Shown here: one piece after another, positions 1-10,610 of the stretch
How positions within the stretch are numbered: position 1 is the first letter of the stretch
Layout of the letters: every line of letters begins with the position of its first letter
Source of the DNA: Strix aluco
Taxonomy: Eukaryota > Chordata > Aves > Strigiformes > Strigidae
DNA: 64,000 nucleotides
Assembly (NCBI RefSeq): GCF_031877795.1
Contig: NC_133970.1
Location: 47,684,828-47,748,827 of the forward strand
Direction: 5' to 3'
Made by a program: the position numbers and the translations under genes
The notes under the pieces: model-generated
What the model was told of the DNA's origin: nothing
The model's database searches: none
The model's input: the letters and a program-made list of their open reading frames with translations, nothing else

Positions 1-38
1 CACTCTAGAATACGTAATGGTTGTTTCTGTTCTGAATC

Positions 39-1064
39 CTATTGTATAATGATAGCTAATGGGTATTGTCTGTTTCCGCCGCTATTAACAATCATCAATT
101 GTAATGGAAGTTCTAATTGTATTCGCTGGGCATGACAGGATTCTATTTTATCTGTAATTTTTTGTAAAGCAATCTTGTGTTCCTGTGTCAAGGTTCTCTT
201 TGTATCGGCCTGTACAGCAGTGCTCAGTAACGGCATTAATGGTTTTAAGTCATCATTTGTAATTCCACACAAATTTCTAACCCACTGAATGTCTCCAATC
301 ATTTTCTGCGCATCATTTAGTGTGCGAATATCTGTATTGATCTTCAATTTCTGTGGTCGAATGGTAGCATCGGTTATGATCCACCCTAGATACTTCCAGG
401 GTGAAGTAAACTGTACTTTCTCAGGGGCTATTTCAAGGCCCCTTTTTGACAATTCTGCATGTAAGTGAGTTAATATAACTTCTGGTTGCATGTCCTTACC
501 AGCTATTAATATATCGTCCATGTAATGATAAATGATTAACTGGGGAAATCTTTTCCTAATTGGTTCCAACGTCCAGACAACGAAAATTTGACACATAGCA
601 GGTGAATTTTTCATTCCTTGAGGCAGCACTACCCAATGATAACGTTTTGCTGGCTCGGCCTTATTAATGGATGGGACAGAGAATGCAAATTTCTCTCTAT
701 CATCCTCATGAAGAGGAATAGTGAAAAAGCAATCCTTTAGATCAATGATCAATATTGACCAATACTCTGGTATCATTGAAGGAGAAGGCAGTCCTGGCTG
801 CAGGGATCCCATGGGTTCCATTATTGCATTGACCGCTCTTAAATCATGCAACAGTCGCCATTTGTTGTTCTTTTTGGGAATGACAAAGATTGGAGTATTC
901 CAGGCACTTTGTGAAGGGACAATGTGGCCCGCTTGTAATTGTTCTTCAACTAAGTGATGGACGATTTGCAGCCTTTCCTGTTTCAATGGCCATTGATCTA
1001 TCCACACAGGCTTTTCTGTTTTCCATTTGAGCTTGAGGATGGGCTGCTCATCAATGGCCATCAC
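39..1064 (-). CDS. pol: Retroviral pol, reverse transcriptase part (ERV-1)
   Basis: 341 codons of reverse transcriptase: fingers/palm with WNTPIFVIPKK and LHDLRAVN, the first catalytic Asp in LIIDLKDCFF, the LPQGMKNSP motif, the YMDD catalytic box at about residue 180, then the thumb start (KYLGWIITD). It begins immediately after pro in the -1 frame (pro stops at 1061-1063), as in betaretroviruses, where pol is made by a second frameshift; I could not find a canonical slippery heptamer for it. The frame ends at a stop near base 39, well before connection, RNase H and integrase would be expected, so this copy is broken or continues in another frame outside the window. Confidence 0.92.
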   Translation of the reverse strand: MMAIDEQPILKLKWKTEKPVWIDQWPLKQERLQIVHHLVEEQLQAGHIVPSQSAWNTPIFVIPKKNNKWRLLHDLRAVNAIMEPMGSLQPGLPSPSMIPEYWSILIIDLKDCFFTIPLHEDDREKFAFSVPSINKAEPAKRYHWVVLPQGMKNSPAMCQIFVVWTLEPIRKRFPQLIIYHYMDDILIAGKDMQPEVILTHLHAELSKRGLEIAPEKVQFTSPWKYLGWIITDATIRPQKLKINTDIRTLNDAQKMIGDIQWVRNLCGITNDDLKPLMPLLSTAVQADTKRTLTQEHKIALQKITDKIESCHAQRIQLELPLQLMIVNSGGNRQYPLAIIIQ

Positions 1065-1869
1065 TGAAAAGGCTGTGTAACCAATGTTGTTTTGACTTGA
1101 CTTAGGACATCTCGCCCAAGTAAGGTAATAGGAACTTCCATCACATAAGGTTTCGTGGTGACCTGAGCTCCATCAGGAAATTTGACTACAATGGGATCTT
1201 TACTAATTCTGGTGGCTTGGGACCCCCCAATGCCAAACACTCCTGTTGATGCTGCAATGGTAGGCCATGAGGTAGGCCACTGTTGTGCCGATATGATTGT
1301 AACATCAGCTCCTGTATCTATTAACATTTTTAATTTCTTCCATGTCCCATCAGAGGATTGGATAATCATGTCACATTCTGGTTTTACTCGACCTATATCA
1401 AAAGATAAATATACTTGCAGTTCGCCGGTTGATCCGAATCCACCAGTCCCTCGATTACCTTCTCCTACATTGGGAACACAAGCTTTAAATGGCACAAGCT
1501 GAGCTATTTTGCTACCTTTAGGGATAAACACAGGTGGTATTAAAGTTTGAACCATTATTTTTACAACACCAGTATAATCTGCATCAATTACTCCTAATAG
1601 CACTTGAATGCCTTGACGAGTCGTTGACGATCTCCCTATTAAGAGAGCACTCAGTCCAAACCCTAACGGTCCTGTTACATTACCATCTACTAAGTGGACC
1701 CTCTGATCTTGTATTGTAATGTCTACTGCTGTTTCCACGTCCACTCTGGCACTCCCTGCTGTGGCGGAGACGATATTGGACAGGAAACCACCTCCTGCTC
1801 TTGATGTTGAGCTTGCCATACACCCCTCATTTGTGTCTGAGCGCGAGGGGGAATCGCGCTCTTCTTCAA
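1061..1869 (-). CDS. pro: Retroviral pro: dUTPase plus aspartic protease (ERV-1)
   Basis: The frame is open from just after the gag slippery site at 1870-1876; the first Met is at 1819, inside the frame, and need not be used. N-terminal half is a trimeric dUTPase: LLIGRSS (motif 2), GVIDADYTG (motif 3 with the uracil-pocket Tyr), PKGSKIAQLV (motif 4) and RGTGGFGSTG (glycine-rich motif 5). The C-terminal half is a retropepsin with LIDTGADVTII and a flap GIGGSQ, ending in GRDVLSQ. dUTPase limits uracil incorporation during reverse transcription; the protease matures Gag-Pol. All key residues are visible, so this domain pair looks intact although the provirus is not. Confidence 0.92.
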
Positions 1870-3870
1870 GTTTCCCGAAAGCCTTCTACATTCTGAAGTG
1901 CAATGATTGTCCTTCCGACACTTATCACACCACTTTTGAATTGTTGAGCTCTTACATTGACTTTGAAAATGACCTTCCTTGCCACAAATGTAGCATTTTT
2001 TCCCCCATTTGTCTCTCTCATTCTTAAAAAATGGTGCAACCATTTCACGCACTGCAGTGGCATAGACTGCAACATTGGCCTGTTGCATTCCTCTGTCGGC
2101 TAATTCAATCATGTCAGCCACAGATGCTCCCTGTGGGAGGGTCACTAATAGCCGTTTAGTAGATGGATTGGCATTTTCGAAAGCCATTAACTTAAACATG
2201 TTTTCCTTCATCTCTTGGGTCATGTCAGGTTGTTGTTCTAGAGAGTCATAATGACAATCTACAAATTTTGAAAAAGGTTCATTAAGTCCCTGTTTTACTG
2301 TTACAAACTTATCCTGTTTCTTTCCTTCCGTATCAGGTACAGACATTAGGGCCTGACAGGCTATTGACTGTGATAACCGTAGCACTTCGTTAGAAAAATT
2401 GACCTGTAGATCTACTGCAGCAAAAGGCCCTGTACCCAATAGCATTTGTGCTTGGACAAGATGAAGGGGATCACCCCGTTGTTGTGGACAAACCTGTTCA
2501 TCGTTAGCTAACTTCATCCACGCGCTTTCGAATAGCATTTTTTGAGATGGAGTTAAAATAACTGCCGCTATTTGATCGATATCTTTTGGGATTAACAATG
2601 ATGACGAGAAGATATAGTTAATGATTTGCTTGGTTAATTGATGGTGGAGACCATTTTGAACTACTGAAGCCCTAGCCTTTTCCAGCAATTTCCAATCTAA
2701 GGGATCCCACTCATTGGCCCCAGTAACAGTATTAAAAGAAACTGGAAAGGCTTGTACATTTTCTGGGATAAAGGATCCTTCTACTATAGCATCTCTAATA
2801 ATTCCCTTCCATCGGCGCGTAGCTACAGAGGCACTCTGCATCTGTGAAGAGAAAAGATGTGAAGCTGCAGGATGAGATGGTGGGAACGCAGTCACCGTTT
2901 GTGATGAAGATGAAGGGAAGGAATTAGTAACAGGCACGGGAACTGAATATTCGAGCGATGGATCAGGAGGAGCAGATGGTTGTAGTTCCGTATTTGACGA
3001 AAAGGTATATGGTCTCTGCTCCATCTTCCCTCCCTGTGATACAGTCAGGTTCTCCAGGCTGTTTATAAGCTGCAGGAGTAAAGTTTCAGTGTTTGAAGAG
3101 CCGACTTGTGAGGCGGGGGTGTGTTCTTCTGTGGTGTTGCCTTGTGAGGGAGGCGGAGGCGGGTACAAGTCCTTGCTACTCACGCCCTCATCTGAGTCCC
3201 GCCCACTATCAGGGTCTCTAGTCTCTTCCGGTCTCTCAGTCTCTTTCCGGTTGGCATCAGATACACTTCCGGCGCTTGCAGCTCCTCCCTGCACAGTTTT
3301 GGGTCTAGCTCCTGTAGCCCGCCGCGGCCCTGGCGGCACAATCGATGAGACAAACGGATTTTTCGGCTGACCCAGCATGGCAGGAGCCGCAAGCAGCGTA
3401 GAGCACCCCCCTCCCACATCGCTCCGGGACGAGGGGGTTGAGGGGGGGGAAAGGGCCGGACCGTCCTTCCGGTGGTGCTCAGGGCAGGGCAGTAGCGGCG
3501 GCAGCGGCGGCGTGGCTGATATATCAAGATTAGAGGCTGGTCCGAGGGCCGCAGCGGCAGACGCCGCTGCCGCACGCTCACTACTCATCTCCTGCAATGT
3601 TTCTTGGATTAATTTCCACAACGTGGTGTAACCGCTCACTTCTTTTGCTGATTTTCCTCCATCACTAACCGAGTCCCATAGATGTTTCCCTATGGCTTCC
3701 CAGGTAGTGGCTTCAAATATAAGCCCTGGACTGGGGATAAGTCCCTTCTCTCGGCTCCACTTTAACAAGCCTTCTAACGCGGACTTGTCATATTTTATCC
3801 CTCTCACAGAGAGGATAGGTTGGAGGAGTTTCACTACTGCCTGCTCATCCCTGGTAAGCGTAGACCCCAT
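1723..3870 (-). CDS. gag: Retroviral gag polyprotein (ERV-1), intact frame
   Basis: 715 codons starting MGST, giving Gly2 for myristoylation of matrix. A helical matrix is followed by a long Pro/Ser/Ala-rich linker with a YPPPPP stretch and a PSAPP late domain near residue 300, capsid with a major homology region around QGLNEPFSKFV, and nucleocapsid with two CX2CX4HX4C knuckles at residues 626-639 and 648-661. The start is about 180 bases after the primer-binding site, as expected. It overlaps pro, entered through the -1 frameshift signal at 1839-1876. No stop or frameshift was seen, which is unusual beside the other proviruses in this window. Confidence 0.94.
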   Translation of the reverse strand: MGSTLTRDEQAVVKLLQPILSVRGIKYDKSALEGLLKWSREKGLIPSPGLIFEATTWEAIGKHLWDSVSDGGKSAKEVSGYTTLWKLIQETLQEMSSERAAAASAAAALGPASNLDISATPPLPPLLPCPEHHRKDGPALSPPSTPSSRSDVGGGCSTLLAAPAMLGQPKNPFVSSIVPPGPRRATGARPKTVQGGAASAGSVSDANRKETERPEETRDPDSGRDSDEGVSSKDLYPPPPPSQGNTTEEHTPASQVGSSNTETLLLQLINSLENLTVSQGGKMEQRPYTFSSNTELQPSAPPDPSLEYSVPVPVTNSFPSSSSQTVTAFPPSHPAASHLFSSQMQSASVATRRWKGIIRDAIVEGSFIPENVQAFPVSFNTVTGANEWDPLDWKLLEKARASVVQNGLHHQLTKQIINYIFSSSLLIPKDIDQIAAVILTPSQKMLFESAWMKLANDEQVCPQQRGDPLHLVQAQMLLGTGPFAAVDLQVNFSNEVLRLSQSIACQALMSVPDTEGKKQDKFVTVKQGLNEPFSKFVDCHYDSLEQQPDMTQEMKENMFKLMAFENANPSTKRLLVTLPQGASVADMIELADRGMQQANVAVYATAVREMVAPFFKNERDKWGKKCYICGKEGHFQSQCKSSTIQKWCDKCRKDNHCTSECRRLSGNLKKSAIPPRAQTQMRGVWQAQHQEQEVVSCPISSPPQQGVPEWTWKQQ
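1839..1876 (-). promoter_or_regulatory. -1 ribosomal frameshift signal, gag to pro
   Basis: On the minus strand the slippery heptamer GGGAAAC (1870-1876) lies in the gag frame as G GGA AAC. After an 8-nt spacer comes a perfect 8-bp hairpin, GAGCGCGA (1854-1861) with TCGCGCTC (1839-1846), loop 7 nt. Shifting back one base enters the pro frame, which stays open to the end of the protease. This is the arrangement used by betaretroviruses at gag-pro; a downstream pseudoknot was not modelled. Confidence 0.88.
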
Positions 3871-4050
3871 TCCTCCCCGGCCGCCGCCTCTCGCGGATCC
3901 CTGGCTGCCGTCCTGCGGAGCCTTAAAGTTACAGCGCGCTGATTCTCACCTTCAGACACCGGGGCAGCGTCTGGATAAATTTCGACCGGCTTTCCCGTAG
4001 TTAGTTGCACATCATCGAGTCCTTTTCAGACTTGTGCTAATCTGTTCGTG

Positions 4051-4068
4051 GCCCATGTTTTGGTGCCA
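4051..4068 (-). other. Primer-binding site (ERV-1)
   Basis: TGGCACCAAAACATGGGC read on the minus strand, four bases after the LTR end. It has the TGG start of a tRNA 3'-CCA complement; the exact primer is not assigned (distantly tRNA-Lys-like). Confidence 0.7.
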
Positions 4069-4072
4069 AATA

Positions 4073-4914
4073 TGGGAGATAAAGACATGCGTATGATCAC
4101 ACGGTGATTAAGCAATGCCAACTTTAATATGGTAGACCAGCCTTTTATACTGCAGGTGAAAATCACAAGGTACAATCACATGGTACAATTCTTTCTGATT
4201 GGACAGTTAGCTTTGCACATGCTCCTTAAGCTCTCTTCTGATTGGCTGAGAACTGCCACATCGACATTGTACAAACTTCTTCTCTGCCCAGGCCAACACC
4301 TTGAAGTTGTTTAACTTCCTGGGTTCTTCCTCATTCTTCCAGGGTCATTCCCTCATCACATCCTTGCCAAAGCTGAGGCTTTGCCAGTCTTGCCCATATG
4401 CAGGATTGCTCACACGTCCATTTTCTTGCAGGGACTCCTTCCGAATGCCCACAGTTCGGAGTTCTTTTTCTGTAAACACGGACTCCTATGGACTGGTATT
4501 GTGCAATGGAAAAGTACTGGAGGGACCCCTGTCAGAAGCCCCCAGCAACACCAGAAAGCCCGGGAAAGTTCGAGAGACTCTACTGCGCATGTGCGGACTG
4601 GGGAAGAACAAGGATGTCAAGATACCACCTACTTTCTCCACTGTCTCTGTAGGATGCTACATAATCCCTTGTGTCCGAGGATTGGTCCAGCATCTCATTG
4701 AAACCGCCTTGTCAAAACAGATGCCTCTGGAACCACCCCCCCTATCTTGGCAAGATGCTGTTACTAGAGGAAGAGGGAGATGAAGATGCAAGAGATGACT
4801 TGTCATCAGAGAAAAGATGTAAAATCATGTTGTCAACACTCGAAAAATGTTCATAGAACAATACTCTGAGAATATGCGAAAAGCAACAAGAGTATAAATA
4901 AAAACAGGGGGGCA
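4073..4914 (-). repeat. 5' LTR of ERV-1 (about 842 bp)
   Basis: Minus-strand LTR from TGCCCCCC (4914) to CTCCCA (4073), next to the primer-binding site. A TATAAAAG box (4142-4149) and an ATTAAA poly(A) signal (4123-4128) mark the U3/R/U5 order. The plus-strand open frames in this stretch are antisense to U3 and are not taken as genes. Its outer edge abuts another LTR after two bases. Confidence 0.75.
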
Positions 4915-4916
4915 TT

Positions 4917-5473
4917 GTAAGGGAAAGAATGTTGTTTTCGCATAATAAGCCTGATGGGAAGGGCAGGAGCGATTCACCAAAGCAATCAACAAGAGCAATT
5001 CACAACCATTGAAATCCCTGGCCTAGGGCTAGAAGGCAAGTGGTCTTTTTGTCAACTGTGATGACCCAGTACTTGGAACTGGCTTTAGATGGATGCAGAT
5101 ACGGAAAGACTTGGGGAACCTGAATTTCGAACTTTTCCATCTTAGTACGCTTGCGTGATGAGCTCATGCATATTAACTTCTCCGCCCTGGAGAAAGCCAA
5201 GGTTCATTTCCATGAACATGCGATGTATGAACACATACATGAAGGGGCGTATCGGTAGGCGGTTTGGGAAGTCTGTACACCCTGTAGTACTCAGCCAATG
5301 AGGAATCAGGGGAGGGAACTGGCGGTTGGGAGAAAGGGATATAAACCATTGCATGATGGCTGTTAGGTGCGTCCACCTGATGGGGCGCCCGGTCTTGCAA
5401 GAACGTAATAAAGAGTGCTTCACACCGCATCCTGTCTGAGCCGCTGATAATTGGCAACTGAGCGTTTCTCACA
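4917..5473 (+). repeat. Solo LTR (family J), plus orientation
   Basis: Starts TGTAAGGG and ends CTCACA. A TATA box (ATATAAACC near 5339-5347) is followed 60 bases later by AATAAA (5407-5412), giving a normal LTR promoter layout. No internal region follows. No target duplication is seen: the left flank is ERV-1 LTR, the right flank is the middle of an ERVL-type LTR, so the left junction was probably rearranged. Confidence 0.65.
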
Positions 5474-5830
5474 ATTTCCATTGGAGTATTTCATATGATG
5501 TGATGTCATGCCCAGGTAGGTGGGCTCTCTCGTTTGCTCTCTCTCGCCCACGCCATCTGCTCGCTGTCTGCTCGTCCCTCGCTCGTCGGGTGTGTTGTTG
5601 CTGTGGGGTGCCGGTCGTCGCGCTCAGTAAGCCACTGCTGCATTTTACCCATTTTCTTTTTGAACTTACTATTGTTACTGTTGTTCTCTTGTTATATTTA
5701 GTAAATTCTTTCTTTTTATTCAACCCACGAATTCTCTTCTTTTGTCCCTCCCCTATTTTACCAGAGTGGGGAGGGGGAGGTGAACGGCTGGTCACGTGGT
5801 GTCTGGCTGCCAGCTGAGTTCAAACCTCCA
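5474..5830 (+). repeat. ERVL-type LTR fragment (family A), 5' truncated
   Basis: Matches the reverse complement of the LTR at 15108-15541 from its middle (ATTGGAG...ATATGATGTGATGTCATG) to its end (TTCAAACC). The first roughly 90 bases of the LTR are missing at the junction with the solo LTR on the left. Confidence 0.75.
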
Positions 5831-7489
5831 TACTCTGTTTTCCCCAGGCTGCATAGGGACATTTGGCCACCGGCCAGGGACTGTTTCCAGGGGGCTGGAG
5901 GGTTGGGAGAAAGGTGGGGGGCCTGGAGCCTGCAGAGCTGCTGCGCTCGTGCAACAGCTCGTGAAGTTGCACAGCATGTGCCCCAAATTCAAAAGCTGGG
6001 GGGTGGATGGAGGAGTTTGTGTTTTTAACACCCAAGACTGTGCCCAAGCGCTGTTGCCCCCAAGGAACACAGCAAAAAGCTGCTATGCATTTTTAAGCGC
6101 TGGAGGTGCCTGTTGCAGCAAACACACGGCCTGTCCTGGACATTGGGGAGTCAGAGTTTGGACACCATGGCTGGTGGGTGGGTGGTCTTTGTGCCCTGCA
6201 GCTCCTCCCAGTGAAATGGCCCACAAGGATGGGCCAGCTGTTTGCACAGGTACCTGCAGAAAAAGGACATGGCTCTGTCAATGGACATGAGCTCGTCCTG
6301 CAGCACCAGGGTCATGCTGAGCATCTGATATGGCTCAAGCAATAAATAACATGATTAATAAACAGCCTCGGAGACAGTAAACAGCACATCCCAAGCCAGT
6401 TCCTGGGAAAATGACTAAGCACTCTGCCACGCACCATCTGCCTTTCCCCTCTCCTTCCCCAGCCCAGCATCAGGGGGTGGCCAAGCCTCTACATCTTGTC
6501 AGATGTTCCTGCATTTCTGGCACCTATTTCCTGCTCAGCCCCTTGAATGGAAACCCCTGTCTGGAGGCACAGCTGAACTTCACCAGGTACACTGGAAAAG
6601 TAAATGTGGGTATGCTCCCCTCTTCAGAAGATTCCCAATCTATCTTTAAAAGAATCCACAAAGGATGATTTTTTTCTTTAAAGGACTCAAGCCCCACAGA
6701 ATCCTTGCTATTCCCCCCCTCCAGCCTTGCCAGCACTATGCAGCTTCACCGCTTGTGCTCGGTCTGCCAGCTCCAAATTCCCTCACGGTGATACACATAA
6801 TTGGGAACAGGCATTTGGGGAGCTGCAGTTTGTTGCTTTTGCTTTTCCACAGCAAAAACGGAGGTATTTCCTACACACACACACACACACACACACACAC
6901 CCCATTTCAAAGAGCAGTTTTTGTTCTGGAGAAGTATGACCTTGTACCAAAAGGTCTGTTATTCTGCAGTAAATTACCTTAAAATAGAGACCTCTCTCAC
7001 CAGATGTTTGTCTTGGAGCCCCTCCCCAAACCCTGTGACAGAAATGAAAGGATGGGAAAGAAAAGGAACATGTGACAGAGTGGAGACGGATGCAGTTTCT
7101 GGACCAGCATTGTCCCCCGTCACTGGCAGCACAGCAGGTCCACCAGGACTAGAGGTACTGCTGGCTGGATGTCACTACCCCGTACCAAGTCAGGACAGAT
7201 CACTACTGTTTGGGAACACCCCCCCCAAGCACATAAAATGTGACTCTTTCCTCTCCAGCAGCCAGCGGCTGAGATGCAACCCGAGTGCAGGCTGTGTCCC
7301 AGCCACTGCCATAGGGCTGCTGCAGTGAGCAGCCAGCAAGACCTTCAGACTCCACAGATTTTAGTTTTTACCCCTTTTCAAACTCTTTACACATTTCCCC
7401 TTTACATCCCATGGCATAAAATTCCATTTACTTTCATTTTAAAGCTACATCTTGATCAAATACTTTATCCTGCATTTTCCTGACCATAC
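5831..7489. other. No gene recognised; (CA)n at 6873-6900
   Basis: Anonymous sequence with short open frames on both strands and no recognisable domain. The only clear feature is a perfect CA dinucleotide run of about 14 units at 6873-6900. Confidence 0.6.
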
Positions 7490-7827
7490 TGTCGTGGCTT
7501 AAATCCAGCCAGCAGCCAAACGCCACGCAGCCGCTCGCTCACTCTCCCCCGCCCAGGGGATGGGAGAAAGAATTGGAGGGGCAAAGGTAAGGAGACTCAT
7601 AGGTTGAGATAAAAACAGTTTAATAATTGAAATAAAATAAAACAATAATAACAAAATATAAAGTACAAACAGGTAATGCACCATGCAGTTGCTCATCACC
7701 TGCTAACCAATACCCAGCCCGTTCCTGGCTAGCAATCCCAGAGAAGCCAAGATCCTGAAAACACAATCCCAGAAGCGAGAGAGAACCCCCTCCTTCCCGT
7801 CTGACTCTCCTCTATATACTGGGCATG

Positions 7828-8813
7828 TGTAAGGAACTGAAGGAAGAAATGCCTCAAACATTCATTGACACAGAAAACCTCAAGGACAAGCTTTGGCTTT
7901 TGGATTAGTCTAAGGAATGTCACCAAAGGAAGCAGGAGTGTATCGAAGAATGCACCCCCCACTCCCTTGCAGTTGCACTGACAATCTCCTTAGATAATCC
8001 TCAGAGGGGCAGACATGGACTGAGTGAAACCAGGTGTTTCTCCTCAAGCACAAGTACCACTAAGCCTTTGTGGCTCTATTGTGCAAGCCAGACACCATGC
8101 TTGCCTTGCTAATGACTTTGCACCTTCACCATTGAAGTGGTAACAAGAACTGATAGAGGTGATCATTTCTGGGATGACTGATAAGATCTCTGGGAACAGA
8201 GGAAAAACCAAAGCTGGGCAACGACCACTGACTCAACTGGAACCCCTGCTCCACCTTTTTCCTCGTCTCTCATGGAAATGAATTTGTGGAATACCTTCCT
8301 CTCCTCGTCTAGTATGATAATCAGCTGATAAGATGAACTTAAAAAGGCAACGGAAACTTTGCTGTGTGTGCACCCACCATCAAAGCTAGATCCATGTGCA
8401 CCCACCACCCAAGATTACTGGACCTGAGACAATGCTGGATCCAGGAGTGGTGATCCAGATTTCTTTGACTTCCTTTCCTTTCCTTTCCTTTCCTTTCCTT
8501 TCCTTTCCTTTCCTTTCCTTTCCTTTCCTTTCCTTTCCTTTCCTTTCCTTTCCTTTCCTTTCCTTTCCTTTCCTTTCCTTTCCTTTCCTTTCCTTTCCTT
8601 TCCTTTCCTTTCCTTTCCTTTCCTTTCCTTTCCTTTCCTTTCCTATAGATTTATAAGAGACCACATCGTTTATTATCCTTTTAGAAGTTTAAATTGTTCT
8701 CTACCACAAGTAAAACATTTTAACTGGTCATTTGGTGTCATTTCACCTTAATTTAACCCAATGTGATCACAGAACCGTTGTGATTCTCTGGGCTTTCAGT
8801 CCGAGTCATGACA
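7828..8813 (+). repeat. Solo LTR (family D) with internal (TTTCC)n, GCATG duplication
   Basis: Starts TGTAAGGAACTG, ends GTCATGACA. The 5-bp GCATG at 7823-7827 and 8814-8818 is a perfect target-site duplication. The same LTR occurs at 34969-43524. A TTAAAAAGG TATA-like box and an R-like segment precede the pyrimidine array, so plus orientation is likely. A short GTGCACCCACC duplication near 8370-8405 is specific to this copy. Confidence 0.85.
8470..8643. repeat. (TTTCC)n pentanucleotide array, about 35 units
   Basis: Perfect CCTTT/AAAGG array inside the family D LTR. The other copy of this LTR has only a short irregular pyrimidine tract at the same place, so the array expanded after insertion. 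Lys/Glu/Arg-rich or Phe/Leu/Ser-rich frames across it are artefacts. Confidence 0.98.
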
Positions 8814-9303
8814 GCATGACGTTACATGATATGGAATATTCCATTGGCTAATTTGGGTCCAGTGCTCTGGCTGTGCCCCCTCCCAGCTTCTTGTACACCT
8901 GCGCACAGGCAGGACATGGGAAGTTAGAGAGTCCTTGATCTCTTAGCAACAATTGAAAACATCAGTGCATTATCAACATTCTTCTCATACCAAATCCCAT
9001 ACTGAACTGAAAACACAGCAGTATTCTAGCTACTAAGAAGAAAAATTAACTCTATCCCAGGTGAAACCAGGACACAGGCACAGGTTTTTCTCAACCCATG
9101 GGGATCCCCAAGCCAAAAAAAACTTCACTTGTCCTGAAAGGAGAGCCATGCATGTCTCCAGCTCCTCTGCAAGCTGCCTACAGACAGTTTTTCTGAAGTG
9201 TGATTTGAATAGGGGGCAGAACACAGGTGCACGTTACATGCTGGTACCACCATATATTTTTCTGTTTATTTCTATTTCTAACAAGTCCCAGTATTTGTTT
9301 TTC

Positions 9304-10215
9304 ACAGAATCACAGAATCATCTAGGTTGGAAAAGACCTTGAAGATCATCTAGTCCAACCATTAACCTAACACTGACAGTTCCCAACTACACCATATCAC
9401 TAATTCCTATGTCAACCCAACTCTTAAACACCTCCAGGGATGGGGACTCCACCACCTCCCTGGGCATCCCATTCCAATGCCTAACAACCTGTTCTATAAA
9501 GAAATGCTTCCTAATATCCAGTCTAAACCTTCCCTGGCACAACTTGAGGCCATTCCCTCTTGTCCTATTGCTTGTTACTTGGTTAAAGAGACTCATCCCC
9601 AGCTCTCTGCAACCTCCTTTCAGGTAGCTGTAGAGGGCGATGAGGTCTCCCCTCAGCTTCCTCTTCTCCAGACTAAACAACCCCAGTTCCCTCAGCCGCT
9701 CCTCGTACGACATGTGCTCCAGACCCTTCACCAGCTTCGTTGCCCTTCTTTGGACATGCTCGAGTTATTCAATGTCCTTTTTGTAGTGAGGGGCCCAAAA
9801 CTGAACACAGTCATCGAGGTGCGGCCTCACCAGTGCCAAGTACAGGGGCAAGATCACTTCCCTGTCCCTGCTGGCCACACTATTTCTGATACAAGCCAGG
9901 ATGCCATTGGCCTTCTTGGCCACCTGGGCACACTGCTGGCTCCTGTTCAGCCGGCTGTCAATCAACACCCCCAGGTCCCTCTCTGACTGGCAGCTCTCCA
10001 GCCACTCCTCCCCAAGCCTGTAGCGCTGCTGGGGGTTGTTGTGGCCCAAGTGCAGCACCTGGCATTTGGCCTTACTAAAACTCCTCCAGTTGGCCTTAGC
10101 CCATCGCTCCAGCCTGTCCAGATCTCTCTGCAGAGCCTCCCTACCCTTGAGCAGATCAACACTCCCACCCAACTTGGTGTCGTCTGCAAACTTGTGGGAG
10201 AGAGGCAAGTCGACA
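9304..10215 (-). mobile_element. CR1 LINE, 5'-truncated
   Basis: The 3' end (left side) carries the CR1 terminal repeat CACAGAATCACAGAAT at 9304-9319. The minus strand encodes the C-terminal part of CR1 reverse transcriptase (ORF2): the catalytic [10 protein letters not shown] box near 10190, then [31 protein letters not shown] and, after a frame break near 9750, [20 protein letters not shown]. The element is cut at about 10215 where LTR 10222-10608 begins. It is the usual dead-on-arrival CR1 copy of bird genomes. Confidence 0.95.
9387..10208 (-). pseudogene. CR1 ORF2 reverse transcriptase fragment
   Basis: Two frames, 9765-10208 (147 codons) and 9387-9731 (114 codons), together give the palm FADD box, thumb and C-terminal tail of CR1 ORF2. 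The frame change lies between 9731 and 9780. The endonuclease domain and most of the reverse transcriptase are absent. In CR1 this protein makes cDNA by target-primed reverse transcription; this copy cannot. Confidence 0.92.
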
Positions 10216-10221
10216 TTGGCC

Positions 10222-10608
10222 TGTCAGCCCTGCACAGCCTCTGAGAAGCAGCTAGGCTTTGATGAGAAACAGGCCTTGGGAGAAAGATAAGAAACTGCTG
10301 AGCTGTGCCAAGGTGGCAGAGGAAAACAACGGACAGCTGCAACACTGAGCTGTGGCAAAGTACTGAACTGTGAGAAGTTACCGCTGCGTGAACAGCACGT
10401 GAACGAGAGGGTGATTGGTCTGCACAGCGCGTGTTAGAGTGGTCTGATGCTGATAGGAGAAAAGGTTGATAGCTGTCTGATTGCTGATTTGCTAATTATG
10501 AAGTAAGAGCTTTAACAAGAGCATAAGTATGTACTATTGGAAAAATAAACAGCCCCTGCCCTGCAGAAAGAAAGAAGAACACTCTGACTCATTATTTTGG
10601 CCGCTACA
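10222..10608 (+). repeat. 5' LTR of truncated beta-like provirus (family H)
   Basis: TGTCAGCC...CCGCTACA, 387 bp, with AATAAA near 10545 and the primer-binding site two bases after its end. It inserted in CR1 sequence. The solo LTR at 62919-63263 shares its terminal 45 bp (read in reverse). Confidence 0.82.
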
Positions 10609-10610
10609 AC

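Larger units (their letters stand above)
1..4914 (-). mobile_element. Betaretrovirus-like provirus, 5' half (ERV-1)
   Basis: Read on the minus strand the order is LTR (4914-4073), primer-binding site, gag, pro (dUTPase plus protease), then pol, which leaves the window at base 1. A dUTPase fused ahead of the protease, gag/pro/pol in successive -1 frames and two CCHC fingers in gag are betaretroviral (class II) traits. Only the first part of reverse transcriptase is present and its frame breaks near base 38, so the 3' half including env and the 3' LTR lies outside or is lost. Gag and pro are open throughout, which suggests a fairly young insertion. The target duplication cannot be checked because the other end is not in view. 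Confidence 0.9.
7490..9074 (-). repeat. ERVL-type solo LTR (family A) split by another LTR
   Basis: Left part 7490-7827 starts TGTCGTGG; right part 8819-9074 ends ACCAGGACA. Both match the complete family A copy at 15108-15541, read on the minus strand, where it begins TGTCCTGG. The LTR at 7828-8813 sits in the interruption and is flanked by the GCATG duplication. The flanks of the outer LTR do not show a clean target duplication. Confidence 0.8.

Noticed and set aside
3089-3370. Plus-strand frames opposite gag
   Set aside because: Shadow of the GC-rich gag linker on the other strand.
4301-4783. 160-codon plus-strand frame
   Set aside because: Lies antisense within the ERV-1 LTR; no domain.
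6873-6900. (CA)n as a regulatory site
   Set aside because: Ordinary microsatellite, no supporting context.
8386-8664. Lys/Glu/Arg-rich 92-codon frame
   Set aside because: Pure translation of the (TTTCC)n array.
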